From contig DULG01000043.1 of assembly GCA_012840485.1 (NCBI GenBank), positions 1-34,371 on the forward strand: DNA of 34,371 bases, written 5' to 3'. The translations under genes and the position numbers were made by a program. Of the stretch, positions 22,571 through 29,638 are shown piece by piece. This stretch comes from Clostridia bacterium (lineage in GTDB: Bacteria > Bacillota > Thermoanaerobacteria > Thermoanaerobacterales > Thermoanaerobacteraceae). Under the pieces are notes generated by a model. It was given only the letters and a program-made list of their open reading frames with translations. It was not told the origin of the DNA and did no database searches. The stretch's first letter is position 1; each line of letters begins with the position of its first letter.

Positions 22571-24013
22571 ATGTCTATTTTTCAAGGTATAGAAATAGCA
22601 AAAACGGGATTGTTTGTAAGCCAGAAAGCCTTAGATGTAACTGGTCACAATATTGCCAACGCCAATACTTCCGGTTATACTCGTCAAGTAGTAGATATGG
22701 CTTCAATTGCTCCACCTACTACTTTTAGCAGGTATGACCAGTGGGGTAAGGCTATAGGTGAAGGAGTAAAAATACAGGATATACGACAAATAAGAGATCA
22801 ATTCTTAGATAATCAATTTAGGAGGGAAAACAAATTTTTAGGTGAATGGGAAACAAAAGCGCAAGTTTTAGCTGCTGTTGAAGATATATTTAACGAACCT
22901 TCGGATAGCGGAATAAATACAGTGCTTAATGACTTTTTTAATTCCCTTCAAGAATTATCCAAGAATCCAGAAAGTTTGACGGCAAGAGCGGAAGTTAGAG
23001 AACGGGCTATTGCCCTTGCTAACACCTTTAATTCTGTGTATCAGCATCTTTTTGACAAATTAAATGAATTAAACTCAACCATTCAGAGTAGAATTGCCGA
23101 AATAAATTCCTATGCCAATAGAATTAGTAAATTGAACAATGAGATATACAGGTTTGAACTTACAGGGCAGACAGCTAATGACTTAAGAGACCAAAGAAAT
23201 CTTCTTGTCGATCAGCTTTCAAAACTAGTAAATATTACTACTTATGAGGATTCTAATGGCAACTTTAGGATTGACATAGGAGGACAAGCTTTGGTTGATG
23301 GAGCTACTGCTTTTACTATGGGTATTGATAACGTGGGGAATGTCGTGTGGGGTTTAACAGGTTCTCCTGTAAATCCTTCAAGTGGGATATTAAAAGGTCT
23401 TTTAGACATGAGAGATGGAGATGGCACTAATGGAGTAAAAGGAATACCATATTATATGAATGAATGGAATAAACTATCTTTTAATATTGCAAAAGAGATA
23501 AACTCTGTGCATAAAGCAGGTTACGGTCTTGATAGGTCCCATAACATTCCCTTATTTGCCGATTTTGGAGATAATTATGATTCAACAGTTCCATATGCTC
23601 GACTGATTAATGTAAGTCAGGAAATATTGGGTGCAAATGGTCTTCAAAAGATAGCTGCAGCTTCTACTCCTGATACTTTACCGGGAGACAACACTAATGC
23701 TTTGCGACTTATTGTATTAAGAGATATTCCAATTGAAGAATTGGATGGGGCTACATTTGATGAGTTTGCAAGGTCTTTAATATCTAATCTGGGGGTGGAT
23801 GCAGAACAAGCAAATTTAATGCAAAAAAATCAGGAGATAATGGTAAAGCAAATTGACTTAAACAGGCAATCAGTTTCCGGTGTTTCCTTAGATGAAGAAA
23901 TGACAAATATGTTAAAATTTCAAAAATCTTATGCTGCTTGTGCTCGCGTTATAACTGCAATGGATGAACTAATAGATACACTTATAAACCGTATGGGTGT
24001 AGTAGGAAGGTAG
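22571..24013 (+). CDS. flgK: Flagellar hook-associated protein 1 FlgK
   Basis: 480 residues, exported. The N-terminal rod/hook motif is complete (QKALDVTGHNIANANTSGYTRQ), and the C-terminal block VSGVSLDEEMTNMLKFQKSYAACARVITAMDELIDTLINRMG is the FlgK/FlgE-type coiled-coil end. The central region (about 190-380) is variable. It forms the first ring of the hook-filament junction. Strong Shine-Dalgarno AGGAGG at 22557-22562. flgL follows after 10 nt in the same operon. Confidence 0.96.
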   Translation: MSIFQGIEIAKTGLFVSQKALDVTGHNIANANTSGYTRQVVDMASIAPPTTFSRYDQWGKAIGEGVKIQDIRQIRDQFLDNQFRRENKFLGEWETKAQVLAAVEDIFNEPSDSGINTVLNDFFNSLQELSKNPESLTARAEVRERAIALANTFNSVYQHLFDKLNELNSTIQSRIAEINSYANRISKLNNEIYRFELTGQTANDLRDQRNLLVDQLSKLVNITTYEDSNGNFRIDIGGQALVDGATAFTMGIDNVGNVVWGLTGSPVNPSSGILKGLLDMRDGDGTNGVKGIPYYMNEWNKLSFNIAKEINSVHKAGYGLDRSHNIPLFADFGDNYDSTVPYARLINVSQEILGANGLQKIAAASTPDTLPGDNTNALRLIVLRDIPIEELDGATFDEFARSLISNLGVDAEQANLMQKNQEIMVKQIDLNRQSVSGVSLDEEMTNMLKFQKSYAACARVITAMDELIDTLINRMGVVGR

Positions 24014-24023
24014 GTGTAAAAAA

Positions 24024-24917
24024 ATGAGAGTTACAGATAACATGCTTATAACGAATTTTCTCAACAACTATAATAATAATCTACTGCGATTACAAAAAAA
24101 TCAAGATATGCTATCTTCAGGGAAACGAATGTCAAGGCCTTCTGATGACCCAGTTGCAGTAGCTACAAGCTTGCGTATTCGAACAGATATGGCAAGAAAT
24201 GATGCTTATACAAAAAATGCTGATGATGCAAAATCTTGGCTAGAGATTACTGATTCTGCTTTAAGCCAGTTAAGTGAGTTATTGCAAAAAACTAGAGAAT
24301 TAGCTGTTGAAGGTGCTAATGGAACTTTGACTGCAGAGGATATGCAAAAAATAGCTAACGAAATAGTTCAATTGAAAGCTCAAATGGTACAGGTCGGAAA
24401 TACTCAATACAATGGGAGATATATATTTGCAGGTTTTAAAACTACAACAAAGCCTTTTAGTGAGGCCAGCAATTCTTATAGCGGTGATGATGGACTTATA
24501 GAATTTGAAGTAGGGGCAGGGGCAAACAAAATAGCTGTGAATGCGACAGGAGATAGAGTTTTTAATGTAGATTCAACAGGAACTTCTCAACTCCTTACTA
24601 TGATGGATAATCTAAAAAATGCATTAGAATCAGGAGACCACCAAACTGTAAGCAATTTAATTGCTGAGATAGATGGGCAATTGGAAAATGTATTAGCAGT
24701 GAGAGCAGAAGTTGGTGCAAAATCTAATAGGCTTGACCTCATACAAAATAGACTACAAAATGATAATTACAATTTTACAGCATTGCTTTCCAAAAATGAA
24801 GATGCAGATTTGGCACAGGTTATTACAAATCTCAAAATGGATGAAAATATATATAGAGCTTCTTTGGCAGTAGGCGCAAGAATAATGCAACCTAGTTTAA
24901 TTGACTTTTTAAGATAA
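24024..24917 (+). CDS. flgL: Flagellar hook-associated protein 3 FlgL
   Basis: 297 residues, exported. The N-terminal flagellin-like domain has RLQKNQDMLSSGKRMSRPSDDPVAVATSLRIRTDM. The glycine-rich signature QYNGRYIFAGF is typical of FlgL. The C-terminal helix ends in ENIYRASLAVGARIMQPSLIDFLR. It forms the second junction ring, on which flagellin assembles. AGGTG lies ahead of ATG 24024. A degenerate dispersed-repeat copy lies just downstream (24930-24980). Confidence 0.95.
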   Translation: MRVTDNMLITNFLNNYNNNLLRLQKNQDMLSSGKRMSRPSDDPVAVATSLRIRTDMARNDAYTKNADDAKSWLEITDSALSQLSELLQKTRELAVEGANGTLTAEDMQKIANEIVQLKAQMVQVGNTQYNGRYIFAGFKTTTKPFSEASNSYSGDDGLIEFEVGAGANKIAVNATGDRVFNVDSTGTSQLLTMMDNLKNALESGDHQTVSNLIAEIDGQLENVLAVRAEVGAKSNRLDLIQNRLQNDNYNFTALLSKNEDADLAQVITNLKMDENIYRASLAVGARIMQPSLIDFLR

Positions 24918-24931
24918 TTACTTTTTACTTT

Positions 24932-24978
24932 TGTCCTTCTGAGATATGTGAGGCATATGCCATTCCGAGTGACTACGA
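24932..24978. repeat. Degenerate dispersed-repeat copy between flgL and yviE
   Basis: The segment reads TCCTTCTGAG, then ATATGTGAGGCATAT (a small hairpin), then CATTCCGAGTGACTACGAA. It has the same TTCTGAG-hairpin-CGAA layout as the third unit at 25691-25735, but is more decayed. Confidence 0.45.
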
Positions 24979-25003
24979 AATTTAAATTACTATGGGTGAT
25001 ATA

Positions 25004-25561
25004 ATGAACATAGTGATACATCAAACCTTTGGCAGGATAGGTATAGAAACCACTCCTGCCCAAATTTCTATAGAAAGCCCAAAAGCAGACCTCGAAATAA
25101 AGCAAATACCTGCAAAAATGGAAATAGACCAAAAACTTCCGCAAGTGCATATAGACCAATATCAGTGCTTTTATGAATCAGGGCTTAAAAGCATTTTTGA
25201 CCTTGTCCATGATGAAGCACAAAAAAGCAAACAAATAGCTCTTGAGGCAATAGGGAAAATTGCTGAAGATGGAGATACACTTGCATCAATAGAAAACCAT
25301 CAAGATGCAATTGTAAAATTAAGTGAAGAAGCGCTGATTCAGGATATAGACTTCAATGTTGACCTCATGCCAAAGTCACGACCCAAAATATGGTTTGAGG
25401 GATATTTAAACATAAATTGGGAATTAGGCGGTGCAGAAATAAAAGCAATACCACATAAGCCTCAAATATCCGCAATACCAGGCCATATAAACATTTACAT
25501 GAGACAATATCCTTCAATAAAAATAGAATATTTGGGAAACAATTTTGATAAAACGGTTTAG
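25004..25561 (+). CDS. yviE: YviE family flagellar-locus protein (DUF6470)
   Basis: 185 residues. The sequence is built of short amphipathic beta-type repeats with alternating I/E/P patterns (RIGIETTPAQISIESPKADLEIKQIPAKMEI; KPQISAIPGHINIYMRQYPSIKIEYLG), typical of YviE/DUF6470. This family sits between flgL and fliW in Firmicutes. No molecular function is established to my knowledge. ATG 25004 is chosen because GGGTGAT (24994-25000) precedes it; the in-frame ATG 24992 lacks such a site. Confidence 0.85.
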   Translation: MNIVIHQTFGRIGIETTPAQISIESPKADLEIKQIPAKMEIDQKLPQVHIDQYQCFYESGLKSIFDLVHDEAQKSKQIALEAIGKIAEDGDTLASIENHQDAIVKLSEEALIQDIDFNVDLMPKSRPKIWFEGYLNINWELGGAEIKAIPHKPQISAIPGHINIYMRQYPSIKIEYLGNNFDKTV

Positions 25562-25584
25562 CTTTTATTGTTTTCCTGTTTTCC

Positions 25585-25735
25585 GTGTCATCCTGAGAAG
25601 AGGAATGCACTCCGAAGAATCCCAGACACTCTCTCTTATGTCATTCTGAGGAGTGCGAAGAACTTCGAAGAGTCCCAGACCTTCTTTCTCGTGTCATTCT
25701 GAGACATGCGGAGCATGTCGAAGAATCCTGGACCA
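25585..25735. repeat. Three tandem units of a dispersed repeat upstream of fliW
   Basis: Units begin at about 25585 (GTGTCATCCTGAG), 25638 (ATGTCATTCTGAG) and 25691 (GTGTCATTCTGAG), a period of 53 nt. Each ends in CGAAGARTCCNRGAC. Unit 3 contains the hairpin ACATG-CGGAG-CATGT. An open frame runs through the array into fliW but is an artefact. Confidence 0.85.
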
Positions 25736-25781
25736 GAGAGGAATACCTATAAAACCCGAATATGAAAGTGAGGAACTGATT

Positions 25782-26234
25782 ATGCAAATAAATACAAAAA
25801 ACTTTGGCATCATAGAATACAATCCTGAAGACGTAATTTACTTTGAAGAAGGAATACCAGGTTTTGAAGACTTACACAATTTTTTAATAATTACTGACAA
25901 CAATGAAGACATGCCTTTTAAATGGCTTCAAGCAATTGATAATACAAATATAGCCTTTGTAGTTATTGACCCTAAAGTTTTTAAGCCTAATTATACCTTT
26001 GAAATTGATGAAGAATTAATACAAGCTCTTCAAATAGAGGATGTGAACCACCTTCTCATATACGTAATTGTAGTAATCCCCGATGAAATAGAAAAAATGA
26101 CAGCAAACCTAAAAGCCCCTATAATTATAAATGCTAAAAATAACAAAGGCAAACAAGTTATTCTTGAAAACGAAGAATACTTAATAAAGCATCCAATATT
26201 GGAGGAACTCAAAAATGCTTATTCTAACGCGTAA
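25782..26234 (+). CDS. fliW: Flagellar assembly factor FliW
   Basis: 150 residues, cytosolic. Motifs: YFEEGIPGFEDLHNFLII, FKWLQAIDNTNIAFVVIDP and APIIINAKNNKGKQVIL, all characteristic of FliW. FliW binds flagellin or CsrA: when flagellin is exported, freed FliW sequesters CsrA and lets hag mRNA be translated. ATG 25782 is the start (GTGAGGA at 25768-25774); the longer frame upstream runs through the repeat array and lacks family sequence. csrA begins inside its last 20 nt. Confidence 0.94.
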   Translation: MQINTKNFGIIEYNPEDVIYFEEGIPGFEDLHNFLIITDNNEDMPFKWLQAIDNTNIAFVVIDPKVFKPNYTFEIDEELIQALQIEDVNHLLIYVIVVIPDEIEKMTANLKAPIIINAKNNKGKQVILENEEYLIKHPILEELKNAYSNA

Positions 26235-26442
26235 AGTAGGTCAATCCATAATTATAGGGGAGGATATAGAAATTAAAATATTAGAAATTGTTGATGGCCA
26301 AATAAAATTGGGGATTACTGCGCCAAAAAATATATCTGTTTTAAGAAAAGAGCTTATAGAAATCAAAGATGAAAACTTAAAAGCTGCATCTGTAAACAAA
26401 GAGGTTTTGAGCAAATTAGAAAATTTTATTAAAAAACGCTAA
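26215..26442 (+). CDS. csrA: Translational regulator CsrA
   Basis: 75 residues. Full CsrA core: MLILTRKVGQSIIIGEDIEIKIL, GQIKLGITAPKNISVLRKEL with the RNA-binding Arg of the VxR segment retained. It represses hag translation by binding GGA sites in the leader. It overlaps fliW by 20 nt with its Shine-Dalgarno GGAGGA (26202-26207) inside fliW, so the two are translationally coupled. The usual His before the RNA-contacting Arg is Leu here. Confidence 0.96.
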   Translation: MLILTRKVGQSIIIGEDIEIKILEIVDGQIKLGITAPKNISVLRKELIEIKDENLKAASVNKEVLSKLENFIKKR

Positions 26443-26466
26443 AGTAAATCAAAAATATCTCGATAT
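26440..26466 (+). promoter_or_regulatory. Sigma-D-type promoter of the flagellin gene
   Basis: TAAA (26440-26443, overlapping the csrA stop), 15 nt, CTCGATAT (26459-26466). Consensus TAAA-N15-GCCGATAT, two mismatches in the -10. The transcription start is expected near 26473, giving a leader of about 95 nt. Confidence 0.8.
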
Positions 26467-26525
26467 ATATAGTGAAAACAAAAGATGAAGCAGTTGGCCA
26501 ACTGTGAGTCTTAAATTTGAAATCA

Positions 26526-26562
26526 TGGCAGGGATGCCAAATAAAAAATTCAAGGAGGAAGG
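26526..26562 (+). promoter_or_regulatory. Predicted CsrA-binding sites in the hag leader
   Basis: Site 1: hairpin TGGCA-GGGA-TGCCA (26526-26539) presenting GGA in its loop. Site 2: the Shine-Dalgarno AAGGAGGAAGGA (26552-26563) with GGA motifs. This copies the two-site layout known in the Bacillus hag leader. A 14-bp palindrome CAGTTGGCCAACTG (26491-26504) lies further upstream. Confidence 0.65.
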
Positions 26563-26567
26563 ATTTT

Positions 26568-27365
26568 ATGATAATCAACCACAACTTAAGTGCGCTAAAC
26601 GCATGGAGAGCACTTTCAATCAACACTGCTAATACACAAAAGGCGTTAGAGAAACTTTCATCAGGTTACAGAATCAACAGAGCTGGTGACGATGCAGCAG
26701 GTCTTGCAATTTCAGAAAAAATGAGAGCACAGATTACTGGCCTTAACCAGGCTCAAAGGAATGCACAAGATGGTATTTCGTTAATTCAAACAGCAGAAGG
26801 TGCCTTAAATGAAACACATGCAATACTTCAAAGAATGAGAGAGCTTGTAGTACAGGCTGGTAATGGAACAAATAGTGCGACTGATTTAGAAAATATAGGA
26901 AAAGAAATAAAGGCTTTGCAAGATGAAATTGATAGAATAGCGAAGCAAACGCAGTTCAATACTAAAAATTTGTTAGATGGTACTATAACAAGTCTTACCT
27001 TCCAAATTGGTGCAAATAGTGATCAGGTAATTGGCTTAACTTTAACAAAAATGGATACAGCAAGTTTAACTGTTGATAGTACTAGTGTGAGTGTGACAAC
27101 AAGTACAGACGCAGCCTCTGTATCAACTATGCTAGGCCTTATTGATAGTGCAATAAATGCTGTATCTGGACAAAGAGGTGCTTTTGGTGCTTTACAAAAT
27201 CGTCTTGAGCACACAATCAATAATCTTGGTACAGCAGCAGAAAACTTAACAGCTGCAGAATCGCGTATAAGAGATGTAGATATGGCAAAAGAAATGATGG
27301 AATTCACAAAAGACAACATCCTCCAGCAAGCAGCTACTGCAATGCTTGAGAGAATGGCTGCATAA
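26568..27365 (+). CDS. hag: Flagellin (open frame as read without splicing; 5' exon ends near 27346)
   Basis: Filament protein. ATG 26568 follows AAGGAGGAAGGA. The N-terminal D0/D1 domain is canonical (MIINHNLSALNAWRALSINT; EKLSSGYRINRAGDDAAGLAISEKMRAQ). The variable centre is short (about 60 residues), and the C-terminal D1/D0 has AAENLTAAESRIRDVDMAKEMMEFTKDNILQQAATAML. Read straight through, the frame ends abnormally in ...AMLERMAA at 265 residues, lacking the usual C-terminal tail. The missing codons lie at 27702-27750, after a group I intron. Splicing after 27346 would give 275 residues ending AMLAQANQQPQTVLQLLR. The unspliced product would lack the last part of the D0 helix needed for polymerisation. 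Confidence 0.95.
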   Translation: MIINHNLSALNAWRALSINTANTQKALEKLSSGYRINRAGDDAAGLAISEKMRAQITGLNQAQRNAQDGISLIQTAEGALNETHAILQRMRELVVQAGNGTNSATDLENIGKEIKALQDEIDRIAKQTQFNTKNLLDGTITSLTFQIGANSDQVIGLTLTKMDTASLTVDSTSVSVTTSTDAASVSTMLGLIDSAINAVSGQRGAFGALQNRLEHTINNLGTAAENLTAAESRIRDVDMAKEMMEFTKDNILQQAATAMLERMAA

Positions 27366-27701
27366 GCTATTTCTCACAGGCGTCCTGAGGAGCAATTCTC
27401 AGGATTACCACCGGGTGAATTGCTGGAAAAGCCTTAGAGCCCTTTATACCACAGCATAGCTGGAAACAGCAGGTGCGATGGTTTGAAAAATAAAGGGATT
27501 GGCCAATCAGCAGCCAAGCTCCTGTACCGAAAGGTTGGAGAAGGTTCAACGATCAGGACATACCGCCTAAGGGCACAAGCCTATGGCGATGAAGTCCGTA
27601 GGGTTAAAGGATTTAACCCGAAGTGCCCGGCTCCTATCAGATAACTACTGATAGGATGAAGATATGATCTATTCGGTATCCGAAAGGAACCGGCCTGGAA
27701 G
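27347..27701 (+). ncRNA. Group I self-splicing intron inside the flagellin gene
   Basis: About 355 nt. The 5' exon end ATGCT (27342-27346) pairs with internal guide GGCGT (27379-27383), giving the U-G pair at the splice site. P1 is extended by TGAGA (27347-27351) with TCTCA (27372-27376). P2: CCTGAG (27384)/CTCAGG (27398). P4: TGCTG (27421)/CAGCA (27508), within conserved P (GAATTGCTGGAAAA) and Q (AATCAGCAGCC) segments. R: GTTCAACGATCAGGAC (27544-27559); S: GAAGATATGATCT (27658-27670); P7 pairs GATCA with TGATC. P9: 27674-27692 with a GAAA loop. It ends in G27701. No ORF is encoded. Boundaries follow from pairing and from restoring the flagellin frame. Confidence 0.92.
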
Positions 27702-27750
27702 AGCTCAGGCAAATCAACAACCACAAACAGTATTGCAATTACTCAGATAA
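27702..27750 (+). CDS. hag: Flagellin 3' exon
   Basis: Forty-nine nt: the first A completes the split Leu codon (CT|A), then AQANQQPQTVLQLLR and stop TAA at 27748-27750. This is the near-invariant Firmicute flagellin C-terminus. It has no start codon or Shine-Dalgarno of its own and makes sense only when joined to 26568-27346. Confidence 0.92.
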
Positions 27751-27756
27751 CACTAA

Positions 27757-27785
27757 AGGGAGGCTTTGCCTCCCTCAAATCATAT
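27757..27785 (+). terminator. Terminator of the flagellin transcript
   Basis: AGGGAGGC (27757-27764), loop TTT, GCCTCCCT (27768-27775), then CAAATCATATTTTT. It overlaps the stop of the convergent endonuclease remnant. Confidence 0.8.
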
Positions 27786-28354
27786 TTTTGGCTTTTAAGT
27801 CTCTTATTTTCCATACTATACCCCAATACGTTCTATTTAACTTATTAGCAATTTCTTTATCTGAGAAACCTCTTCTTTTAAAGTCAATAATTTTGTCTAT
27901 TTCATCATTTGTATACGAAAGAAATTTCTGGCTATAAAAATTACTTAAATTTACTCTTTTGTCATTTTTGCTTTCTTCAAAGATTCTTTTCTCAATATTC
28001 CATTTATAATCCATTCCATAATCTACATTCATATTGTTCTTGACAAAAGTGTTCTCTATAATAAGCATTTCTGCTTCGTGGTGCATATGACAAATTTCCA
28101 TCACCTAAAATACTACCGACAATTATATTTAATTGATAATTGGTTGGATGTAAATCTGGAATACTCGAGAGATATTTAGTTTCTTTTGCTTTTAAAAGGA
28201 ATTCATGCTGTTTTTTCATATACTCTTTACTTTTTCTGATATTATATTTTGATGCCAATCTTCTGACTGATTGCTCAGATATACCAAGATACTTTGCTAA
28301 AACTTTATTGTCTGTACTGGGATAAAATTTTTGCAAATATTCTAATTTGTCCAT
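27775..28354 (-). pseudogene. Frameshifted LAGLIDADG homing endonuclease
   Basis: Two overlapping minus-strand frames make one broken gene. The first (start 28354) has an N-terminal helix-turn-helix (NKVLAKYLGISEQSVRRLASKYNI) and one LAGLIDADG-type motif, NIIVGSILGDGNLSY, followed by SRNAYYREHF. It stops at about 28004. The second frame continues as YKWNIEKRIFEESKN and ends in a helix-turn-helix-like tail (NDEIDKIIDFKRRGFSDKEIANKLN), with stop at 27775. A one-base change near 28010 would fuse them. Even fused (about 190 residues) it lacks a second LAGLIDADG motif and much of the fold, so an internal deletion is likely. It sits convergent to the intron-containing flagellin gene and may be the former mobility partner of the intron. 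Confidence 0.7.
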
Positions 28355-28823
28355 GAAATTATCAGTCCTTCAGATTATTCTTGCTTTAATTATAACATAA
28401 AAAGCAAAATGTTATGAAATTTTAATTTTACATTATCTTTTTGTAATAAAAAGAATTAAAAGAAAAAATACAATAGTAAAATGAAGGATATAAAAATGAC
28501 TTTGCTGCCGAAAAAATAATCAAAAAATTTTTGTGATTGTCGATGTGGTTTACAAAAAGGTATTTGCTATCAAAATCTTATAGTAAAAATAACAATAGGA
28601 AAAAGTAAATAAAGAAATTTCTTTGAGGTTCTTAAATATTTAAAGTGCAGAGGTACAATATTTGCTTAACTTTTATCAAAATCTGTCGATATGTTTAAGT
28701 AGTTAATTATGTATTAATGTACTAGAACATCTGTTGCTTGCTGGAAATATCTTAAACTCCAATATTCTATAAATTAAATAAATATATAATAAGTGGTATG
28801 TATTAAAAAATAAATAATGGGGA
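28355..28823. other. A/T-rich intergenic region upstream of the glycosylation-type genes
   Basis: About 470 nt without a convincing gene. It holds a possible sigma-D promoter (28667-28692) and a weaker GTCGATGT word at 28539-28546. No tRNA, repeat or hairpin of note was seen. Confidence 0.5.
28667..28692 (+). promoter_or_regulatory. Possible sigma-D promoter of the methyltransferase/glycosyltransferase operon
   Basis: GTCGATAT (28685-28692), the same -10 as the flgM promoter, with TAAC (28667-28670) 14 nt upstream or TTAA at 15 nt. The leader would be about 125 nt. Confidence 0.45.
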
Positions 28824-29621
28824 GTGAAAGTATTGTTTGGTACATATATTGGAAATAACAGGGTGCTTGTTTCTACAAAATGGGGTGGGATGTTATTAGT
28901 TAATGCTAGTGATTTAAGCTTAACGCCAACTCTGATTATTAATGGAATTTACGATGTTGGATTAACAAATTATCTAATAAAAAATATCAAAAATGGAGAT
29001 ACAGTTGTTGATATAGGAGCAAATATAGGATATTTCACTGTTCTTATGGGTTATTTGGTAGGTAATGATGGAAAAGTTATCTCATATGAGGCTAATCCCA
29101 ATCTTATTCCTTTAATACAAGATAATATTTCTATGAATTATATAGGGAATAGAGTTAAAATATATAATAAGGCAATATATTCGGATTTTAAAAAGTTATC
29201 TTTTTATATAACAGATAAATTTATGGGGAATTCTTCATTGCATAAGCACGACGATGGATATTTAAATAAATACAAAGGAGATTCAATAAAAGAAATTCAA
29301 GTTGATGCGGAACCTTTAGATGCAATTTACGATAATATTGACAAAATAACTTTCTTGAAAATTGATATAGAAGGTGGTGAATATCATGCCTTAAAAGGCA
29401 TGGAAAAACTATTAGCATCAGGAAAAATTGAGACTTTAAGTTTTGAGCTTAATAAAGGAATGTTACAAGATGATTGGAATTTATTATATGAATTTTTAAA
29501 AATACATAACGAAATGCACTATTATATATTAAATAATAATGGAGATATTATATCAATATCTCTTGATGATATTTTTATACATGATGAAATACCTAATGTT
29601 ATTATAAAAATAAAAATATGA
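28824..29621 (+). CDS. FkbM family SAM-dependent methyltransferase
   Basis: 265 residues. SAM-binding motif I is TVVDIGANIGYFTVLMG (Asp63 onward), followed by the acidic strand ISYEANP and the FkbM-type block IDKITFLKIDIEGGEYHALKGMEKLL. FkbM enzymes usually O-methylate sugars or polyketides. Here the gene lies 17 nt ahead of a glycosyltransferase giant and next to the flagellin cluster, so methylation of a flagellar glycan is a fair inference. GTG 28824 is the longest start; TTG 28833 has better spacing to GGGGAG (28819-28824). Confidence 0.87.
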   Translation: MKVLFGTYIGNNRVLVSTKWGGMLLVNASDLSLTPTLIINGIYDVGLTNYLIKNIKNGDTVVDIGANIGYFTVLMGYLVGNDGKVISYEANPNLIPLIQDNISMNYIGNRVKIYNKAIYSDFKKLSFYITDKFMGNSSLHKHDDGYLNKYKGDSIKEIQVDAEPLDAIYDNIDKITFLKIDIEGGEYHALKGMEKLLASGKIETLSFELNKGMLQDDWNLLYEFLKIHNEMHYYILNNNGDIISISLDDIFIHDEIPNVIIKIKI

Positions 29622-29638
29622 AAAGGGGATAATATTTT

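Noticed and set aside
25585-25735. 53-nt period considered as a CRISPR array
   Set aside because: Units diverge along their length, the variable part is hairpin-forming rather than spacer-like, and no cas genes are present.
25653-25781. N-terminal extension of the fliW frame through the repeat array
   Set aside because: The extra residues come from the dispersed repeat, no Shine-Dalgarno supports an earlier start, and ATG 25782 has a good one and matches family length.
27366-27701. Group II intron or 6S/tmRNA-like RNA
   Set aside because: No domain V-type hairpin, reverse transcriptase or tag sequence; the P/Q/R/S elements and the U-G P1 pair fit group I.
27347-27701. Programmed frameshift or simple truncation of flagellin instead of an intron
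   Set aside because: The 3' tail is 336 nt past the stop, and the intervening sequence folds with group I conserved elements; a decay event would not preserve them.
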